From Arthrobacter sp. MN05-02 (lineage in GTDB: Bacteria; Actinomycetota; Actinomycetes; Actinomycetales; Micrococcaceae), in contig AP018697.1 in the NCBI GenBank assembly GCA_004001285.1, positions 2,480,001 through 2,544,000 on the forward strand: DNA of 64,000 nucleotides. The letters run 5' to 3'. Under the pieces are notes generated by a model. It made no database searches. It saw only the letters and a list, made by a program, of their open reading frames with translations, and had not been told where the DNA came from. The position numbers were made by a program, and so were the translations under genes. Positions 27,448 to 36,846 of the stretch are shown here, piece after piece. Position 1 is the stretch's first letter. Each line of letters starts with the position of its first letter.

Positions 27448-28101
27448 ATGACCGCCTCAGCTCGTGATACGGACAAGGCCGGCCTCCGCGCATCCCTCCG
27501 CGCCTCCCGGGCAGCCCTGCAGGCCCCGGATCGGGAGGACCAGTCGGACGGTCTGCGCCGGGCCGTGGTGCAGTACCTCTCCGACCGATCCCGGCCCTCA
27601 GGGCGCCCCGACGGCCCCCGGCCGACGGTCGCCGCCTACCTCGGCGTCGACCCGGAACCGGCTACGGAACGGCTCCTCGGAGAACTGCACCGCCTCGGTT
27701 TCGGCGTCGTCGTGCCCGTCTGCGAGCCTGCCTACCGCATGTCCTGGGTCCGTTGGTTCCCCGGCGTCGCGCTGCAGCGATCCGTACGCGCTCCCGTCGA
27801 GGAGCCCGTCGGTCCGAGGCTTGCGTTCGACGACCTGCCGGACGTGCTGCTCATCCTCGTACCCGCCCTCGGCGTGGACCGGACGGGCAACCGGATCGGT
27901 CAGGCCGGGGGCTACTACGACCGGTTCCTGGCCGACCATCCTCTGGACGCACCGGGAGCGGTCCCGCGGCTGGGCATGGTGTACCGGACCGAGGTCCTTC
28001 CCGCCGGGGCCGTCCCCTCCGAGCCCTTCGACCAGCCGCTGGGGGGCGCCTTCACGCCGGACGGGCTGCTGCGCTTCGGGGACAGAGGCCGCGCAGTGTA
28101 G
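27448..28101 (+). CDS. 5-formyltetrahydrofolate cyclo-ligase
   Basis: A 217-residue MTHFS that converts 5-formyl-THF to 5,10-methenyl-THF using ATP. Conserved elements are a basic N-terminus (RASLRASRAAL), VPVCEPAYRMSWVRW, LILVPALGVDRTGNRIGQAGGYYDRFL with the ATP/substrate GGGYYDR-like motif, and PFDQPLGG. It is divergent from galU. Its stop is two bases before the CIRCE element that precedes the FmdB-like gene. Confidence 0.93.
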   Translation: MTASARDTDKAGLRASLRASRAALQAPDREDQSDGLRRAVVQYLSDRSRPSGRPDGPRPTVAAYLGVDPEPATERLLGELHRLGFGVVVPVCEPAYRMSWVRWFPGVALQRSVRAPVEEPVGPRLAFDDLPDVLLILVPALGVDRTGNRIGQAGGYYDRFLADHPLDAPGAVPRLGMVYRTEVLPAGAVPSEPFDQPLGGAFTPDGLLRFGDRGRAV

Positions 28102-28102
28102 A

Positions 28103-28129
28103 CTGGCACTCGACCCCGGAGAGTGCCAA
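28103..28129 (+). promoter_or_regulatory. CIRCE (HrcA operator) ahead of the FmdB-like gene
   Basis: The sequence is CTGGCACTC, nine bases, then GAGTGCCAA, an almost perfect CIRCE inverted repeat with the canonical nine-base spacer. A plausible promoter overlaps it: TTCGGG (28075-28080), 18 bases, TAGACT (28099-28104). HrcA bound here would block transcription of the gene starting at 28183. Confidence 0.88.
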
Positions 28130-28182
28130 AGCAGTCTCGGTGAGCCATCCGGGGACCACGAAGTTCGTCCAGGAGGATTTCC

Positions 28183-28515
28183 ATGCCCATGTACGCCTAT
28201 GCCTGCAAGGACTGCGGCCACGCCTTCGACATCCAGCAGTCGTTCTCGGACGACTCGCTCACGGTGTGCCCGGAGTGCGGCGGCTCGTTGCGCAAGAAGT
28301 TCAACAGCGTGGGCGTGGTGTTCAAGGGCTCGGGTTTCTACCGCAACGACTCCCGCGACACGAAGACCAGCACGGACGCCGGCTCGAGCTCTGCGAGCGC
28401 CCCTGCGAAGTCGACCTCTGATGCATCGAGCGCGACGGCATCCAGCTCGTCCTCCACTGCGTCTCCGAGCACCGCGGCAGCGACCAGCAGCGGGGCTGCG
28501 GCAGCCGCGTCCTGA
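28183..28515 (+). CDS. FmdB-family zinc-ribbon protein, Ruc-like redox chaperone
   Basis: A 110-residue protein: an N-terminal FmdB zinc ribbon with MPMYAYACKDCGHAFD and VCPECGGSLRKKF (two CxxC pairs), then a tail of about 55 residues almost entirely Ser, Ala and Thr, expected to be disordered. This matches in length and layout Mycobacterium tuberculosis Rv0991c (Ruc), a redox-regulated, intrinsically disordered chaperone in the HrcA regulon; here too a CIRCE element lies upstream. A strong AGGAGG site precedes the ATG. The neighbouring formyl-THF ligase and galU are likewise as in mycobacteria. The chaperone function is inferred from these parallels. Confidence 0.85.
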   Translation: MPMYAYACKDCGHAFDIQQSFSDDSLTVCPECGGSLRKKFNSVGVVFKGSGFYRNDSRDTKTSTDAGSSSASAPAKSTSDASSATASSSSSTASPSTAAATSSGAAAAAS

Positions 28516-28522
28516 GGTGCCG

Positions 28523-28542
28523 CCCGCGGCATCTCCCGCGGG
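28523..28542 (+). terminator. Weak hairpin after the FmdB-like gene
   Basis: CCCGCGG and CCGCGGG flank a six-base loop, eight bases after the stop codon. There is no U-run, so termination is only a possibility. Confidence 0.4.
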
Positions 28543-28638
28543 ACCGACGTGCCGCTCGGAACACCGCGGCCACCACTGTGATGTCCACATAGCTTCCGGG
28601 CGGGCCTGATAGCAGGGCATCGCTACTAGGGTCCGTCC

Positions 28639-29307
28639 ATGACGTCGACCCGCCCTCCGGGCGTCCCGCTCCACCACCGCCTCCGCAGGCTGGTGCACCG
28701 CCGCAAGCGGCTGCTCTGCTGCCTGCTCCTCAGTGCGGCAGCCGGCGTCACCGTGGAGGCGGCCGTCGGTGACGACTATCCGACGACGACGGTCGTCACC
28801 GCCTCACGTGACCTCGCCATCGGCACCGTCCTGACCGAGGCGGACGTGGCCCCGACCGTCCTCCCCGAGCAGGCGGTTCCCGGCGACACCTTCGATCGGT
28901 CCCTGCAGGTGGTCGGCCAGCAGCTGTCAGCGCCCCTGTCGCAGGGCTCGCCGGTGGCGGCCACCGCCCTCGTGGGCGATGGGCTGCTGACCGGCACGGC
29001 GCCCGGCACGGTCGCCGTGCCCCTCCGGCCCTCGGACCCGGCAACGGTCCAGCTGCTGGCTCCCGGGCAGCTCGTCGACGTCATCCTCAGTACCGGCAAC
29101 GGCTATGACGTCGCAGCCGACTCGACGGTCCTGGCGCGGTCCGTCGCGGTCCTCTGGACCGCGCCCGCAGGCGGCGGCAGCACGTGGCCCGGTGCCGGCG
29201 ACGACGGCGGCCTCGTGGTCGTCGCCGCGCAGGCCGATGCCGCCGCCGCCCTCGCCGGGTCATCCAGCTCGGGCGACGTCCACCTCGTACTGACCTCGGA
29301 TCCGTGA
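28639..29307 (+). CDS. SAF-domain exported protein (CpaB/RcpC-like)
   Basis: A 222-residue protein with a basic N-terminus, one membrane segment (LLCCLLLSAAAGVTVEAAV) and an SAF domain (VTASRDLAIGTVLTEADV, then the beta-clip AVPLRPSDPATVQLLAPGQLVDVI). SAF domains occur in flagellar FlgA and pilus CpaB proteins, where they bind cell-wall material. No pilus genes lie nearby, so it is probably the stand-alone form that often follows FmdB genes in Actinobacteria. The precise role is unknown. Confidence 0.82.
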   Translation: MTSTRPPGVPLHHRLRRLVHRRKRLLCCLLLSAAAGVTVEAAVGDDYPTTTVVTASRDLAIGTVLTEADVAPTVLPEQAVPGDTFDRSLQVVGQQLSAPLSQGSPVAATALVGDGLLTGTAPGTVAVPLRPSDPATVQLLAPGQLVDVILSTGNGYDVAADSTVLARSVAVLWTAPAGGGSTWPGAGDDGGLVVVAAQADAAAALAGSSSSGDVHLVLTSDP

Positions 29308-29378
29308 ACGGTCGCCGTGGCCCGGCAGTCGTCCCATCCGGACCGCCCCGGGAGTGCAGGGAGCGCCGATACGGCCCG

Positions 29379-32300
29379 TCAGCCCCAATGCGGCGGACGC
29401 TGCTCCTTGAGCCACTCGTCGTGATCGTCCTCGGTGTCGCCCCACGAACGCGGGTCGTCCTCGGCGGCTGTCGTCGGGACCGCCGGGGACGCGTCGTCCC
29501 CCGTGCCGGGCTCACGGCCCACATCGGCCCCGCGGCCCGGGTGCTGCTCGTCCTCCTGCATCCTGGCGGCGTCCTTTCGCGTCCTCGGCTGGTCGGGGTT
29601 GTTCCGCGGGGGAAGCCCGATCAGGGCCGCGGCCCGCTCCGCGCAGCCGTCCGGGTCGGTGAAGACCTCGATGGTCCACAACGGCATGTACCGCCAGCCC
29701 ATGCGCTCGAGGACCTGGGGTCGCAGCCTGCTCCGCTCCCGCACTGTCATCGCCCCGTACCGGCCGGTGCCGTCGGACTCGATGGCCAGCGGAGCGGGAC
29801 GCTCGTCCTGCACCGCGGCGGCGGCGGCGCTGCCGTCCGGGCGGAGATCCGCGGGCCGCACCGCGACGATGTCCAGGACACCGGCGTAGTGGTCCCACAC
29901 CTCGGCGCCCCGGTACCGCAGCCGGTCCACGAGGTCGGCCACCAGGGGGTCCTCGTTGCCGCCCGATGCTGCAGGGGCGCGGCCCGGACCACCACCGAGT
30001 TCACGCTGGAGCAGTTCGAAGAAGTCCAGCGCGCCCGTGGTGAGCCGGTCCGGATCCAGGTCGGACGGTTCGAAGCAGGTCAGCACGTGCTGCAGGTGCC
30101 GTGCCCGGGTCATCGCCATGACGAAGTTCCGGCGGCCGTCCGGCCCGGACAGCGGGCCGAACGAATGCAGGGTCCGTCCGTGGGGCGTGCGGCCGTAGCC
30201 GAGGGAGAAGATGATGTCATCACGCACGAGCCCGCCGGCACGTTCGACGGGGACCACGCGGAAGGACTCCCGTCCGGGGACGAAGAAGTCCGCGGCCCAG
30301 GGGAACTCCGCCATCTGCAGGCGGATCGCCTCCCCCACCCGGGCAGCATGCCGTGCGCTGGCCGTCACGACGGCCAGCGAGGAGCTCGGACGGCGGCGGA
30401 TGTGCTCGAAGACGGGTTCCACGACACGGTTCACCTCGACGGCGACACTCTCCACGCCGTCGTGCTCGGAACTCGGCATCCCTGTTCCGTTGGGCAGGTA
30501 CTCGACCACCAGTCCGCGGCCCTCCCCCGTCACCTCGGAGGCCTGGGGCAGCCGCGACAGCTTGCCGCCGTAGAAGGATTCGCTGAGGTACGTGTCGAGG
30601 CCGCGATCCACGCCGCGGTAGATCTCGGTGAGCCGGCGCACGGGCAGCACGTCGCGGAGGGAGTCGAACGCGCTCGGCAGCGGCTCGAGGGTCGACGCGC
30701 GGTCGGCGGACTGTACCTCGATGCTGAAGCGTGTGGGCCCTGCGAGGCGGTCGTCACCGAAGACCACGACCTGCGCCGCTCGCGCGATGCAGGGTACTGC
30801 GCTCTGCAGGGACATCGACTCGCCGTCGAGGATGACGGCGGTATCGAAGGAATAGCCGTCGGGCACCGCACCCCTGATCGTCAGCGGGCTGACCGCCCAG
30901 ACGGGCAGGAGCGCCGCGACCAGGTCCTGGTGGAGACCGGCGAAGACCTCGAGGGTCAGGTTGCCGTCCTTGAGCTCCTGCCGCAGGCGTCCGGCATCCT
31001 CCGGATGGTCCTCCACGGCGGCGCGCCAGCGTTCGGCGAGGGCCCAGCGGATCCGGGCGGGCCCGGAGGCGATGTGGGCGTTGTCGGCGAGACGGTACTC
31101 GGCCTCCAGCCTGCGCAGGCTGTCGCCGTCGGACATCGCGAGGTAGTCGTCCCCGCTGATCATCGCTTCGAGGGCGGACTGCCACCAGGCGAGTTCCAGT
31201 TCCGAGCCCACGCGTTCGGCGGGGATCTCCCGTGCGGCGAGGTCGGTGAGCAGGTCGGCCAGTCCCTGCTCGCGCATCTCGTCGAGCAGCAGGGTGCGCT
31301 CCGGCAGCGTCTCCAGGGTGTCCCTGTCACCGGCGAGGTCACGGAGGAGCGATTCGAGGCTGTCCAGATCGAGCGCCGCGAGGTCGGGGCGGCCGGAGGT
31401 CGCCCGCAGGATCGCGGTCAGCTCCGCCAACCGCTCCTCCACCGCCCGGTAGGAGGAGTGGATCTCCGCGAGCCCCGTCGGCACCTGCGGGTGCCGTTCG
31501 GTCAGCGCGTACCGGGTCCAGAGCGTGCGCTGCTGCTGCACCTCGAGGAGGGAGGTGTGCAGGTCCGAGATGTGGACGCCGGGCCGGATGTACTCCTTGG
31601 CCACGCGCCGGAGCCGGGACCGCGTCATCGAGCTCATCTCGATGTCGCGCTCCTTGCGCCACGACGACGGCGCCGTTGCGGAGATGAGGTCGGTCACCGG
31701 ACGGTCGAAGATGTCGGGCGTGAACTTGTCGAGGCTCCCCCGGACGGCGACGAGGAGTTCGAGCTGCTCGCCCCATTCCCTGAAGCTCGCGCCGAGCGTG
31801 ATGTGCGAATGTTCCGCGACACGCTGCACCTTGCCGCGGAGATCGGGGATTCCGGTGGCGAGCTGCTCGGCCAGCGCATGGGCGTGCTCGGTCTCCTTGC
31901 GGTTCAGCAGCTGCGCCCCGTACCAGGGGCTCTCGGTCGACGCCTTGCTGAAACTGCCCAGCTCGGCCGCCCGCTGGAGACGCGCCGTCAGTTCCTTGCG
32001 GTCGGCGATCGAGTCGAGGACGCTCCGCTTGAGCCGCACGGTGGTCGACGGCGCGGGATCGAGCGCCGTGAGTCCCGCGAGGGACTGCATGGCCTGGTAG
32101 GGCGAGCATCCCCACCGGCTGCGGATGTCGTGGAGACTCCGGACGTGTTCCATCAGCTGGTGACGGTGACCGGTCAGGGTGGTGTGGAGGGTCCCGAGCT
32201 CCGGCTCGACGGCCTTCTCGTTGCGGACCAGCGCGCGGATGACGGCTTCGCGCAGCTGCCCCGGCCCGGTCTGGCTGCCCACCTGGAGCACGAGGGACCC

Positions 32301-33575
32301 GAGATTCAGGCCGTCGAGGTCCTGCACGAACTCGTTCAGGGTGCCACGGCGTTCCGCTGCGATGACCACACGCCTGCCGGCGGCCGCCGACCGTGCCGCG
32401 ACGTTCAGCGCGGTCTGGGTCTGGCCCGTTCCGGGAGGAGTGGCGACGGCGATGCTGACACCTGCCGCTACGAGGTCGAGCACATCCTGCTGGGCACGGT
32501 CGGCGTCGAGGACCAGGAGCTCGTCGGCGGGGTCCCGCTCGTCGGCGGGAGGGAAGGACAGCCCGTCCGCCGCGGCGGCGAGCTCCGAGGCCGTGTCCCC
32601 GTCGCCCGTGGCGGCCCCCAGCAGCGCGGCGAGGACCGGGTGGTCGTTGCGCAGGGCCGGATCACCGGTCACACCGGCGAGGTCCGCGAACGTCGCGACC
32701 AGGATCCGGTGCTCGACGGACATCCCGCGGACGCCCTCGCTCAACGCACGCATCCGCTCGAGGACGGGTTGGGGGTCGAAGCGCGCCGTGCCATAGGCCA
32801 GCCGGGCGATGCCGACCGGATCCACCTGGAGGCCCTGGTGATGACGCAGGTGGCGCACGAGCGCCGGGTTCATCCGGGCCTGCTCCGTGATCTGCAGCTC
32901 GTAGTCGTCCTGCGAGGGATGGACCGTGAGGGACACCGCGGTCAGGAGCACGGGCGCGTTCAGGGACTCGGAGCGTCCCGCATCGTCCACCGAACGCCAC
33001 GACGCGGTTCCCGCAGCGAGGTAGCCCACATCGATCCCCCGCTCGGTCCCGAGCTCGAAGATCTTCGCGCGCAGGGCGCGGGCAGCGGCCTTGGCGGCAC
33101 TGTACTGCACGGGATCGCGCAGCAGGGTCGACAGGCGCGTGCGCCGCCCGGCGAGGAGCTGGGCCAGTCCGGACGGGTGGGCGTCCGTCAGATCGATGCT
33201 CGTGCCGGCCGAGGGCCGGAAGTGGAGCAGGGTGTCGCCGCTGGCCTGCGGTCCGAGACCCTCGAGCCAGGGCACGAGGAGCTCCTGGGCGGACGCCTCG
33301 TCGGCGGCCGGCCTGTCGGCGGGTTCGCCGGCCGACGGCTTGTCGGCGGATTCGTCGGCGGACGGCTTGTCGGCGGGCTCGTCGGCGGACGGCTTGTCGG
33401 CGGGCTCGTCGGCGGACGACGCCGACTGCTGATCCTGCCGGCCGTCCTGCTGACCGTCCTGCTGATCCTCCTGCGGTCCGCCGACGGGCATTCCCGGCAC
33501 ATCCTGCTGGTCCTGCTCCGGCACGACAGCCTTCTTCCTTGCATTATCACGTGCTGATCTCGACCAGATGGGCAT
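29379..33575 (-). CDS. Very large SF1-type helicase-like protein with C-terminal REase-like domain
   Basis: A 1398-residue protein. After a low-complexity start come four 9-residue repeats (54-89), then a large N-terminal region. The helicase core has a Walker A-like ATPPGTGQTQT in which the invariant lysine is glutamine (Q385, CAG at 32421-32423). A Walker B-like VILDGES (about 914) lacks the normal D-E pair. A motif III-like segment, FGDDRLAGPTRF, and a good motif VI, FVMAMTRARH, follow. The C-terminal part (DIVAV, then LAIESDGTGRYG, and LRPQVLERMGWRYMPLW) resembles the PD-(D/E)xK nuclease found on DUF4011-type helicases. ATP binding is therefore doubtful, while the nuclease-like part seems kept. 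The ATG at 33573-33575 was chosen over a TTG 15 codons earlier. Function is unknown. Confidence 0.8.
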   Translation of the reverse strand: MPIWSRSARDNARKKAVVPEQDQQDVPGMPVGGPQEDQQDGQQDGRQDQQSASSADEPADKPSADEPADKPSADESADKPSAGEPADRPAADEASAQELLVPWLEGLGPQASGDTLLHFRPSAGTSIDLTDAHPSGLAQLLAGRRTRLSTLLRDPVQYSAAKAAARALRAKIFELGTERGIDVGYLAAGTASWRSVDDAGRSESLNAPVLLTAVSLTVHPSQDDYELQITEQARMNPALVRHLRHHQGLQVDPVGIARLAYGTARFDPQPVLERMRALSEGVRGMSVEHRILVATFADLAGVTGDPALRNDHPVLAALLGAATGDGDTASELAAAADGLSFPPADERDPADELLVLDADRAQQDVLDLVAAGVSIAVATPPGTGQTQTALNVAARSAAAGRRVVIAAERRGTLNEFVQDLDGLNLGSLVLQVGSQTGPGQLREAVIRALVRNEKAVEPELGTLHTTLTGHRHQLMEHVRSLHDIRSRWGCSPYQAMQSLAGLTALDPAPSTTVRLKRSVLDSIADRKELTARLQRAAELGSFSKASTESPWYGAQLLNRKETEHAHALAEQLATGIPDLRGKVQRVAEHSHITLGASFREWGEQLELLVAVRGSLDKFTPDIFDRPVTDLISATAPSSWRKERDIEMSSMTRSRLRRVAKEYIRPGVHISDLHTSLLEVQQQRTLWTRYALTERHPQVPTGLAEIHSSYRAVEERLAELTAILRATSGRPDLAALDLDSLESLLRDLAGDRDTLETLPERTLLLDEMREQGLADLLTDLAAREIPAERVGSELELAWWQSALEAMISGDDYLAMSDGDSLRRLEAEYRLADNAHIASGPARIRWALAERWRAAVEDHPEDAGRLRQELKDGNLTLEVFAGLHQDLVAALLPVWAVSPLTIRGAVPDGYSFDTAVILDGESMSLQSAVPCIARAAQVVVFGDDRLAGPTRFSIEVQSADRASTLEPLPSAFDSLRDVLPVRRLTEIYRGVDRGLDTYLSESFYGGKLSRLPQASEVTGEGRGLVVEYLPNGTGMPSSEHDGVESVAVEVNRVVEPVFEHIRRRPSSSLAVVTASARHAARVGEAIRLQMAEFPWAADFFVPGRESFRVVPVERAGGLVRDDIIFSLGYGRTPHGRTLHSFGPLSGPDGRRNFVMAMTRARHLQHVLTCFEPSDLDPDRLTTGALDFFELLQRELGGGPGRAPAASGGNEDPLVADLVDRLRYRGAEVWDHYAGVLDIVAVRPADLRPDGSAAAAAVQDERPAPLAIESDGTGRYGAMTVRERSRLRPQVLERMGWRYMPLWTIEVFTDPDGCAERAAALIGLPPRNNPDQPRTRKDAARMQEDEQHPGRGADVGREPGTGDDASPAVPTTAAEDDPRSWGDTEDDHDEWLKEQRPPHWG
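33309..33416 (-). repeat. Four tandem 27-bp coding repeats
   Basis: Inside the helicase-like gene, a 9-residue unit SADEPADKP is repeated four times (the third as SADESADKP, the fourth as SAGEPADRP). The unit is acidic and proline-rich and probably forms a flexible linker. Copy number could vary by slippage between strains. Confidence 0.85.
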
Positions 33576-33668
33576 GTCTTCCAAGCTATCCGAAAAGCGC
33601 ACGGACCCCGCGGATAGCAACGCGGCCCGGGCGGACCGGAGGTGGATCGACCCGCCGCCGGAGTCCGC

Positions 33669-35255
33669 CTATTCCCATTCGATGGTTCCCGGCGGCTTGC
33701 TGGTCACATCGAGCACCACGCGGTTGACGCCGTCCACCTCGTTGGTGATCCGGTTCGAGATCCGTGCCAGCAGATCGTACGGCAGCCGCGACCAGTCCGC
33801 CGTCATGGCGTCCTCGCTGGAGACCGGACGCAGGACGATCGGGTGCCCGTACGTGCGCCCGTCACCCTGGACGCCCACGCTGCGCACGTCCGCGAGCAGG
33901 ACCACGGGCATCTGCCACACCTCGTTGTCGAGTCCGGCCGCCGTGAGCTCGGCGCGGGCGATCGCATCGGCCTTGCGCAGCAGCTCGAGGCGCTCCTCCG
34001 TGACCTCTCCGACGATCCGGATCCCGAGCCCGGGGCCGGGGAACGGCTGGCGTCCGACGATCTCCGCGGGTAGCCCGAGCTGGGCGCCCACCGCGCGCAC
34101 CTCGTCCTTGAAGAGCGTCCGGAGCGGTTCGACGAGCTCGAATTGGAGGTCCTCGGGCAGCCCCCCGACGTTGTGATGGCTCTTGATGTTGGCAGCACCC
34201 TCGCCTCCGCCGGATTCGACGACGTCGGGATAGAGCGTCCCCTGGACGAGGAACCGGATGGGCTCGCCCTCGGCCTCGGCCTCGCGCATGATGGCACGCT
34301 CGGCCTCCTCGAACGCACGGATGAATTCACGGCCGATGATCTTGCGCTTGGTCTCGGGGTCGGAGACGCCCGCAAGCGCGTCGAGGAACCGCTTCTGCTC
34401 GTTCGCGACATACAGCTTGACGCCGGTCGCGGCCACGAAGTCGCGCTCGACCTGCTCGGCCTCACCCTCGCGGAGGAGTCCGTGATCCACGAAGACGCAC
34501 GTGAGCTGATCGCCCACGGCCCGCTGCACGAGCGCAGCCGCGACGGCCGAGTCGACACCGCCGGAGAGTCCGCAGATGACGCGTGCGTCGCCGATCTGGT
34601 CGCGGATGCGCTCCACCTGCTCCTCGAGGATGTTGCGGGTGGTCCAGTTCGGGTCGACCCGCGCCCCCCTGAAGAGGAAATTCTCGATCACGGCCTGGCC
34701 GTGCTGCGAATGCTTCACCTCAGGGTGCCACTGCACGCCGTAGAGGCCCTTCTCCTCGTTCGCGAAGGCGGCGACGGGGGCACCGGCCGTACTGGCGAGG
34801 ACGTCGAACCCCTCGGGCGCAGCCTGGACGCTGTCGCCATGGCTCATCCAGGCGTTCTGCTGATCCGGTGTCCCGCTGAGGATGGAGCGGGACCCGCCGT
34901 CCGACCGCACATCCGTGGATCCGTACTCCCGCAGGCCGGTCTTCGCGACGGTGCCACCGAGCACGGAGGCCATGGCCTGGAATCCGTAGCAGATCCCCAG
35001 GACGGGCACGCCGGCGTCGAACAGGTCGGGCTCGACTCGCGGGGCGCCCTCCGCGTAGACGCTGGAGGGGCCGCCCGAGAGGATGATCGCCACGGGATTC
35101 TTCGCGAGGATCTGCTCGGTGCTGAGCGTGTGCGGGACGATCTCGGAGTAGACATCGGCCTCGCGGACGCGGCGCGCGATCAGCTGGGCATACTGTGCGC
35201 CGTAGTCCACGACGAGGACAGGGCGGTGTTCAGAGCCGTTCTCGGGGGTAGTCAC
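33669..35255 (-). CDS. guaA: GMP synthase (glutamine-hydrolysing)
   Basis: A 528-residue GuaA that converts XMP to GMP with glutamine and ATP. The N-terminal glutaminase domain has [18 protein letters not shown], the nucleophile in GICYGFQAM, and [11 protein letters not shown]. The ATP pyrophosphatase domain has the PP-loop [15 protein letters not shown], and the C-terminal dimerisation domain has [17 protein letters not shown]. It ends with the typical GTIEWE. Intact and of normal length. Confidence 0.97.
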   Translation of the reverse strand: MTTPENGSEHRPVLVVDYGAQYAQLIARRVREADVYSEIVPHTLSTEQILAKNPVAIILSGGPSSVYAEGAPRVEPDLFDAGVPVLGICYGFQAMASVLGGTVAKTGLREYGSTDVRSDGGSRSILSGTPDQQNAWMSHGDSVQAAPEGFDVLASTAGAPVAAFANEEKGLYGVQWHPEVKHSQHGQAVIENFLFRGARVDPNWTTRNILEEQVERIRDQIGDARVICGLSGGVDSAVAAALVQRAVGDQLTCVFVDHGLLREGEAEQVERDFVAATGVKLYVANEQKRFLDALAGVSDPETKRKIIGREFIRAFEEAERAIMREAEAEGEPIRFLVQGTLYPDVVESGGGEGAANIKSHHNVGGLPEDLQFELVEPLRTLFKDEVRAVGAQLGLPAEIVGRQPFPGPGLGIRIVGEVTEERLELLRKADAIARAELTAAGLDNEVWQMPVVLLADVRSVGVQGDGRTYGHPIVLRPVSSEDAMTADWSRLPYDLLARISNRITNEVDGVNRVVLDVTSKPPGTIEWE

Positions 35256-35361
35256 CCATCAACAATAGTCCGCGGGAACGGGCCTCGCACATCCTCGGGG
35301 CACCGTCGGAACGAACGATGACGACCGTCGGACGGGCGATGGCAGGACGGGCCGGGACCGC

Positions 35362-35859
35362 TCAGTAGCGGGAGGCGGCCTCGGGATGCGCCATGAGGTC
35401 CTGCTCAGCCTGGCGGTGGATCCGCTTCTCCACGAAGAACGAGAGCAGGGGCACCACGCCGCCGAGCGCGATCAGGACGAAACGGCCGAAGGGCCAGCGC
35501 AGGAACTGCCACAGCCGGAAGTCCGCGATGAGGTAGACCACGTAGAGCCAGCCGTGCACGATCAGCACCGCGGTGGACAGGTTGAATCCACCGGCGGTCT
35601 CGGCGACGACCTCGGGCAGGAACTGGATGGCAGCCCCACCCCCGGCCACGATCTCGGACCCGTATCCGTACTTCGCGACCATCTCGACGACGACGAGCAG
35701 CAGCATGACACCCGTGGCATAGGCCAGCACCTTGTAGAACGCCAGCGCCGAGCGGATCTGGGCGTGGGTTCCACCGAACCGTCGCTTCGGAGTGCCCTTG
35801 GAGCGTGGGCCTCCGGGCCCGACAGTCGGGTCGAGGGCAGGTTCAGTCACGGTGTGCAC
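35362..35859 (-). CDS. DUF3817 membrane protein
   Basis: A 165-residue protein with about three membrane helices (VLAYATGVMLLLVVVEMV, AVLIVHGWLYVVYLIADF, RFVLIALGGVVPLLSFFVEK) and the DUF3817 pattern with HGWLYVVYL and FRLWQFLRWP. Function is unknown; the domain is often near guaA and SURF1 in Actinobacteria. The GTG at 35857-35859 overlaps the end of the SURF1 gene by 17 bases; a GTG three codons later is equally possible. Both genes are likely on one transcript. Confidence 0.85.
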   Translation of the reverse strand: MHTVTEPALDPTVGPGGPRSKGTPKRRFGGTHAQIRSALAFYKVLAYATGVMLLLVVVEMVAKYGYGSEIVAGGGAAIQFLPEVVAETAGGFNLSTAVLIVHGWLYVVYLIADFRLWQFLRWPFGRFVLIALGGVVPLLSFFVEKRIHRQAEQDLMAHPEAASRY

Positions 35860-36715
35860 CGCTTTCGGGGTCGGTTACAGGACGGGTGGAGGGGACGACG
35901 ACGGCTCCGTCGGCACGGACGGCGCGCTCTGCGGCTGCCGCCTCCGCTGCGTCGGCCTCGTCCTCGAGCGTGCGGCGGTGATCGTCGGCAACGAGCCGCC
36001 ACCAGAGGAAGAACGCGAATCCGGCGAAGACGACCCATTCGATGGCATAGAAGATGTTGAGCCAGTTGATGGGTGTCTCCTGCGGCTGCGGGCCGACCAG
36101 CACCGGCTCCATGTCGGCCGCGAAGGGGATCCCGGCGCCGTCGACCGCGACGTCAGAGGCCACGACGAAGGCGGCGTAGGAGGACCTGTCCCAGAGGTTG
36201 GAGAGCTCCGCGGTGGCCAGCGTGGGGACCTGCCCCTCCACCGGCCGCTGGACCTCGGGAGCCTCGGGTGGCAGCAGGCGTCCGACCACCCGGGCCGCGC
36301 CCTGCTGCTCCGCCACGGCCGCTGCGTCGTCCGCCGCGGGTACCCAGCCGAGGACGACGGGAATGACGAAGATCTCGCCGGAGGCCGGGTCCTCCGTCCC
36401 GTCGACGGCGAAGCCCTGGACGACCCACAAGCCTTCCTCGCCCTCGAGCAACCGATTCTGGACGAGGATCCTGGTGCCGGGCAGGAACTCGCCGTCGAGC
36501 GAGACCATCTGGTCGGCGACGGTCGCGTAGAGCGGGCTCATGGGCTGGAGGACGTCGGCCAGGGGACGGACGTTCTCGGTGGTGCTCGGCGCGGGCGGGG
36601 CGGTCTCGCGCGACGAGTCGAACTGCCACTGGCTGAGGAGCACGAAGACCGCGGCGATCGTCATCGCAAGGATCAGCATGAGGATCCAGCGAGGCTTCAG
36701 GGCGGTCTTCAACAC
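35843..36715 (-). CDS. SURF1 family protein
   Basis: A 290-residue SURF1 homologue, an assembly factor for heme-copper cytochrome oxidase. It has an N-terminal helix (WILMLILAMTIAAVFVLLSQW), an external beta-rich domain with the family segments VSLDGEFLPG, ILVQNRLLEGEEGLWVV and VVLGWVP, and a second helix near the C-terminus (FYAIEWVVFAGFAFFLWWRL). The cytosolic tail is Ala/Glu-rich. It starts at a GTG that overlaps an AAGGAG ribosome site, so the exact start is uncertain. Confidence 0.88.
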   Translation of the reverse strand: MLKTALKPRWILMLILAMTIAAVFVLLSQWQFDSSRETAPPAPSTTENVRPLADVLQPMSPLYATVADQMVSLDGEFLPGTRILVQNRLLEGEEGLWVVQGFAVDGTEDPASGEIFVIPVVLGWVPAADDAAAVAEQQGAARVVGRLLPPEAPEVQRPVEGQVPTLATAELSNLWDRSSYAAFVVASDVAVDGAGIPFAADMEPVLVGPQPQETPINWLNIFYAIEWVVFAGFAFFLWWRLVADDHRRTLEDEADAAEAAAAERAVRADGAVVVPSTRPVTDPESGAHRD

Positions 36716-36846
36716 TCCTTAACGGTACTTCGTGACTCTGTAGAACAACGAATGCGGCCGGCACGGGACGTGCCCGCGACACGGCCCGCAAGAGTGATTG
36801 GTAAATCTCTATCGCTTCGGTCCGATGCCGTCTAGGCTTGGTCCTC

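Noticed and set aside
33300..33420. CRISPR-like array
   Set aside because: The repeats are contiguous 27-bp coding units without spacers, inside an open gene.
29184..33557. Very long plus-strand open frame opposite the helicase-like gene
   Set aside because: It is the antisense shadow of a GC-rich gene: its composition is His/Arg/Gly/Glu-rich with no motif, while the minus-strand product has clear domains.
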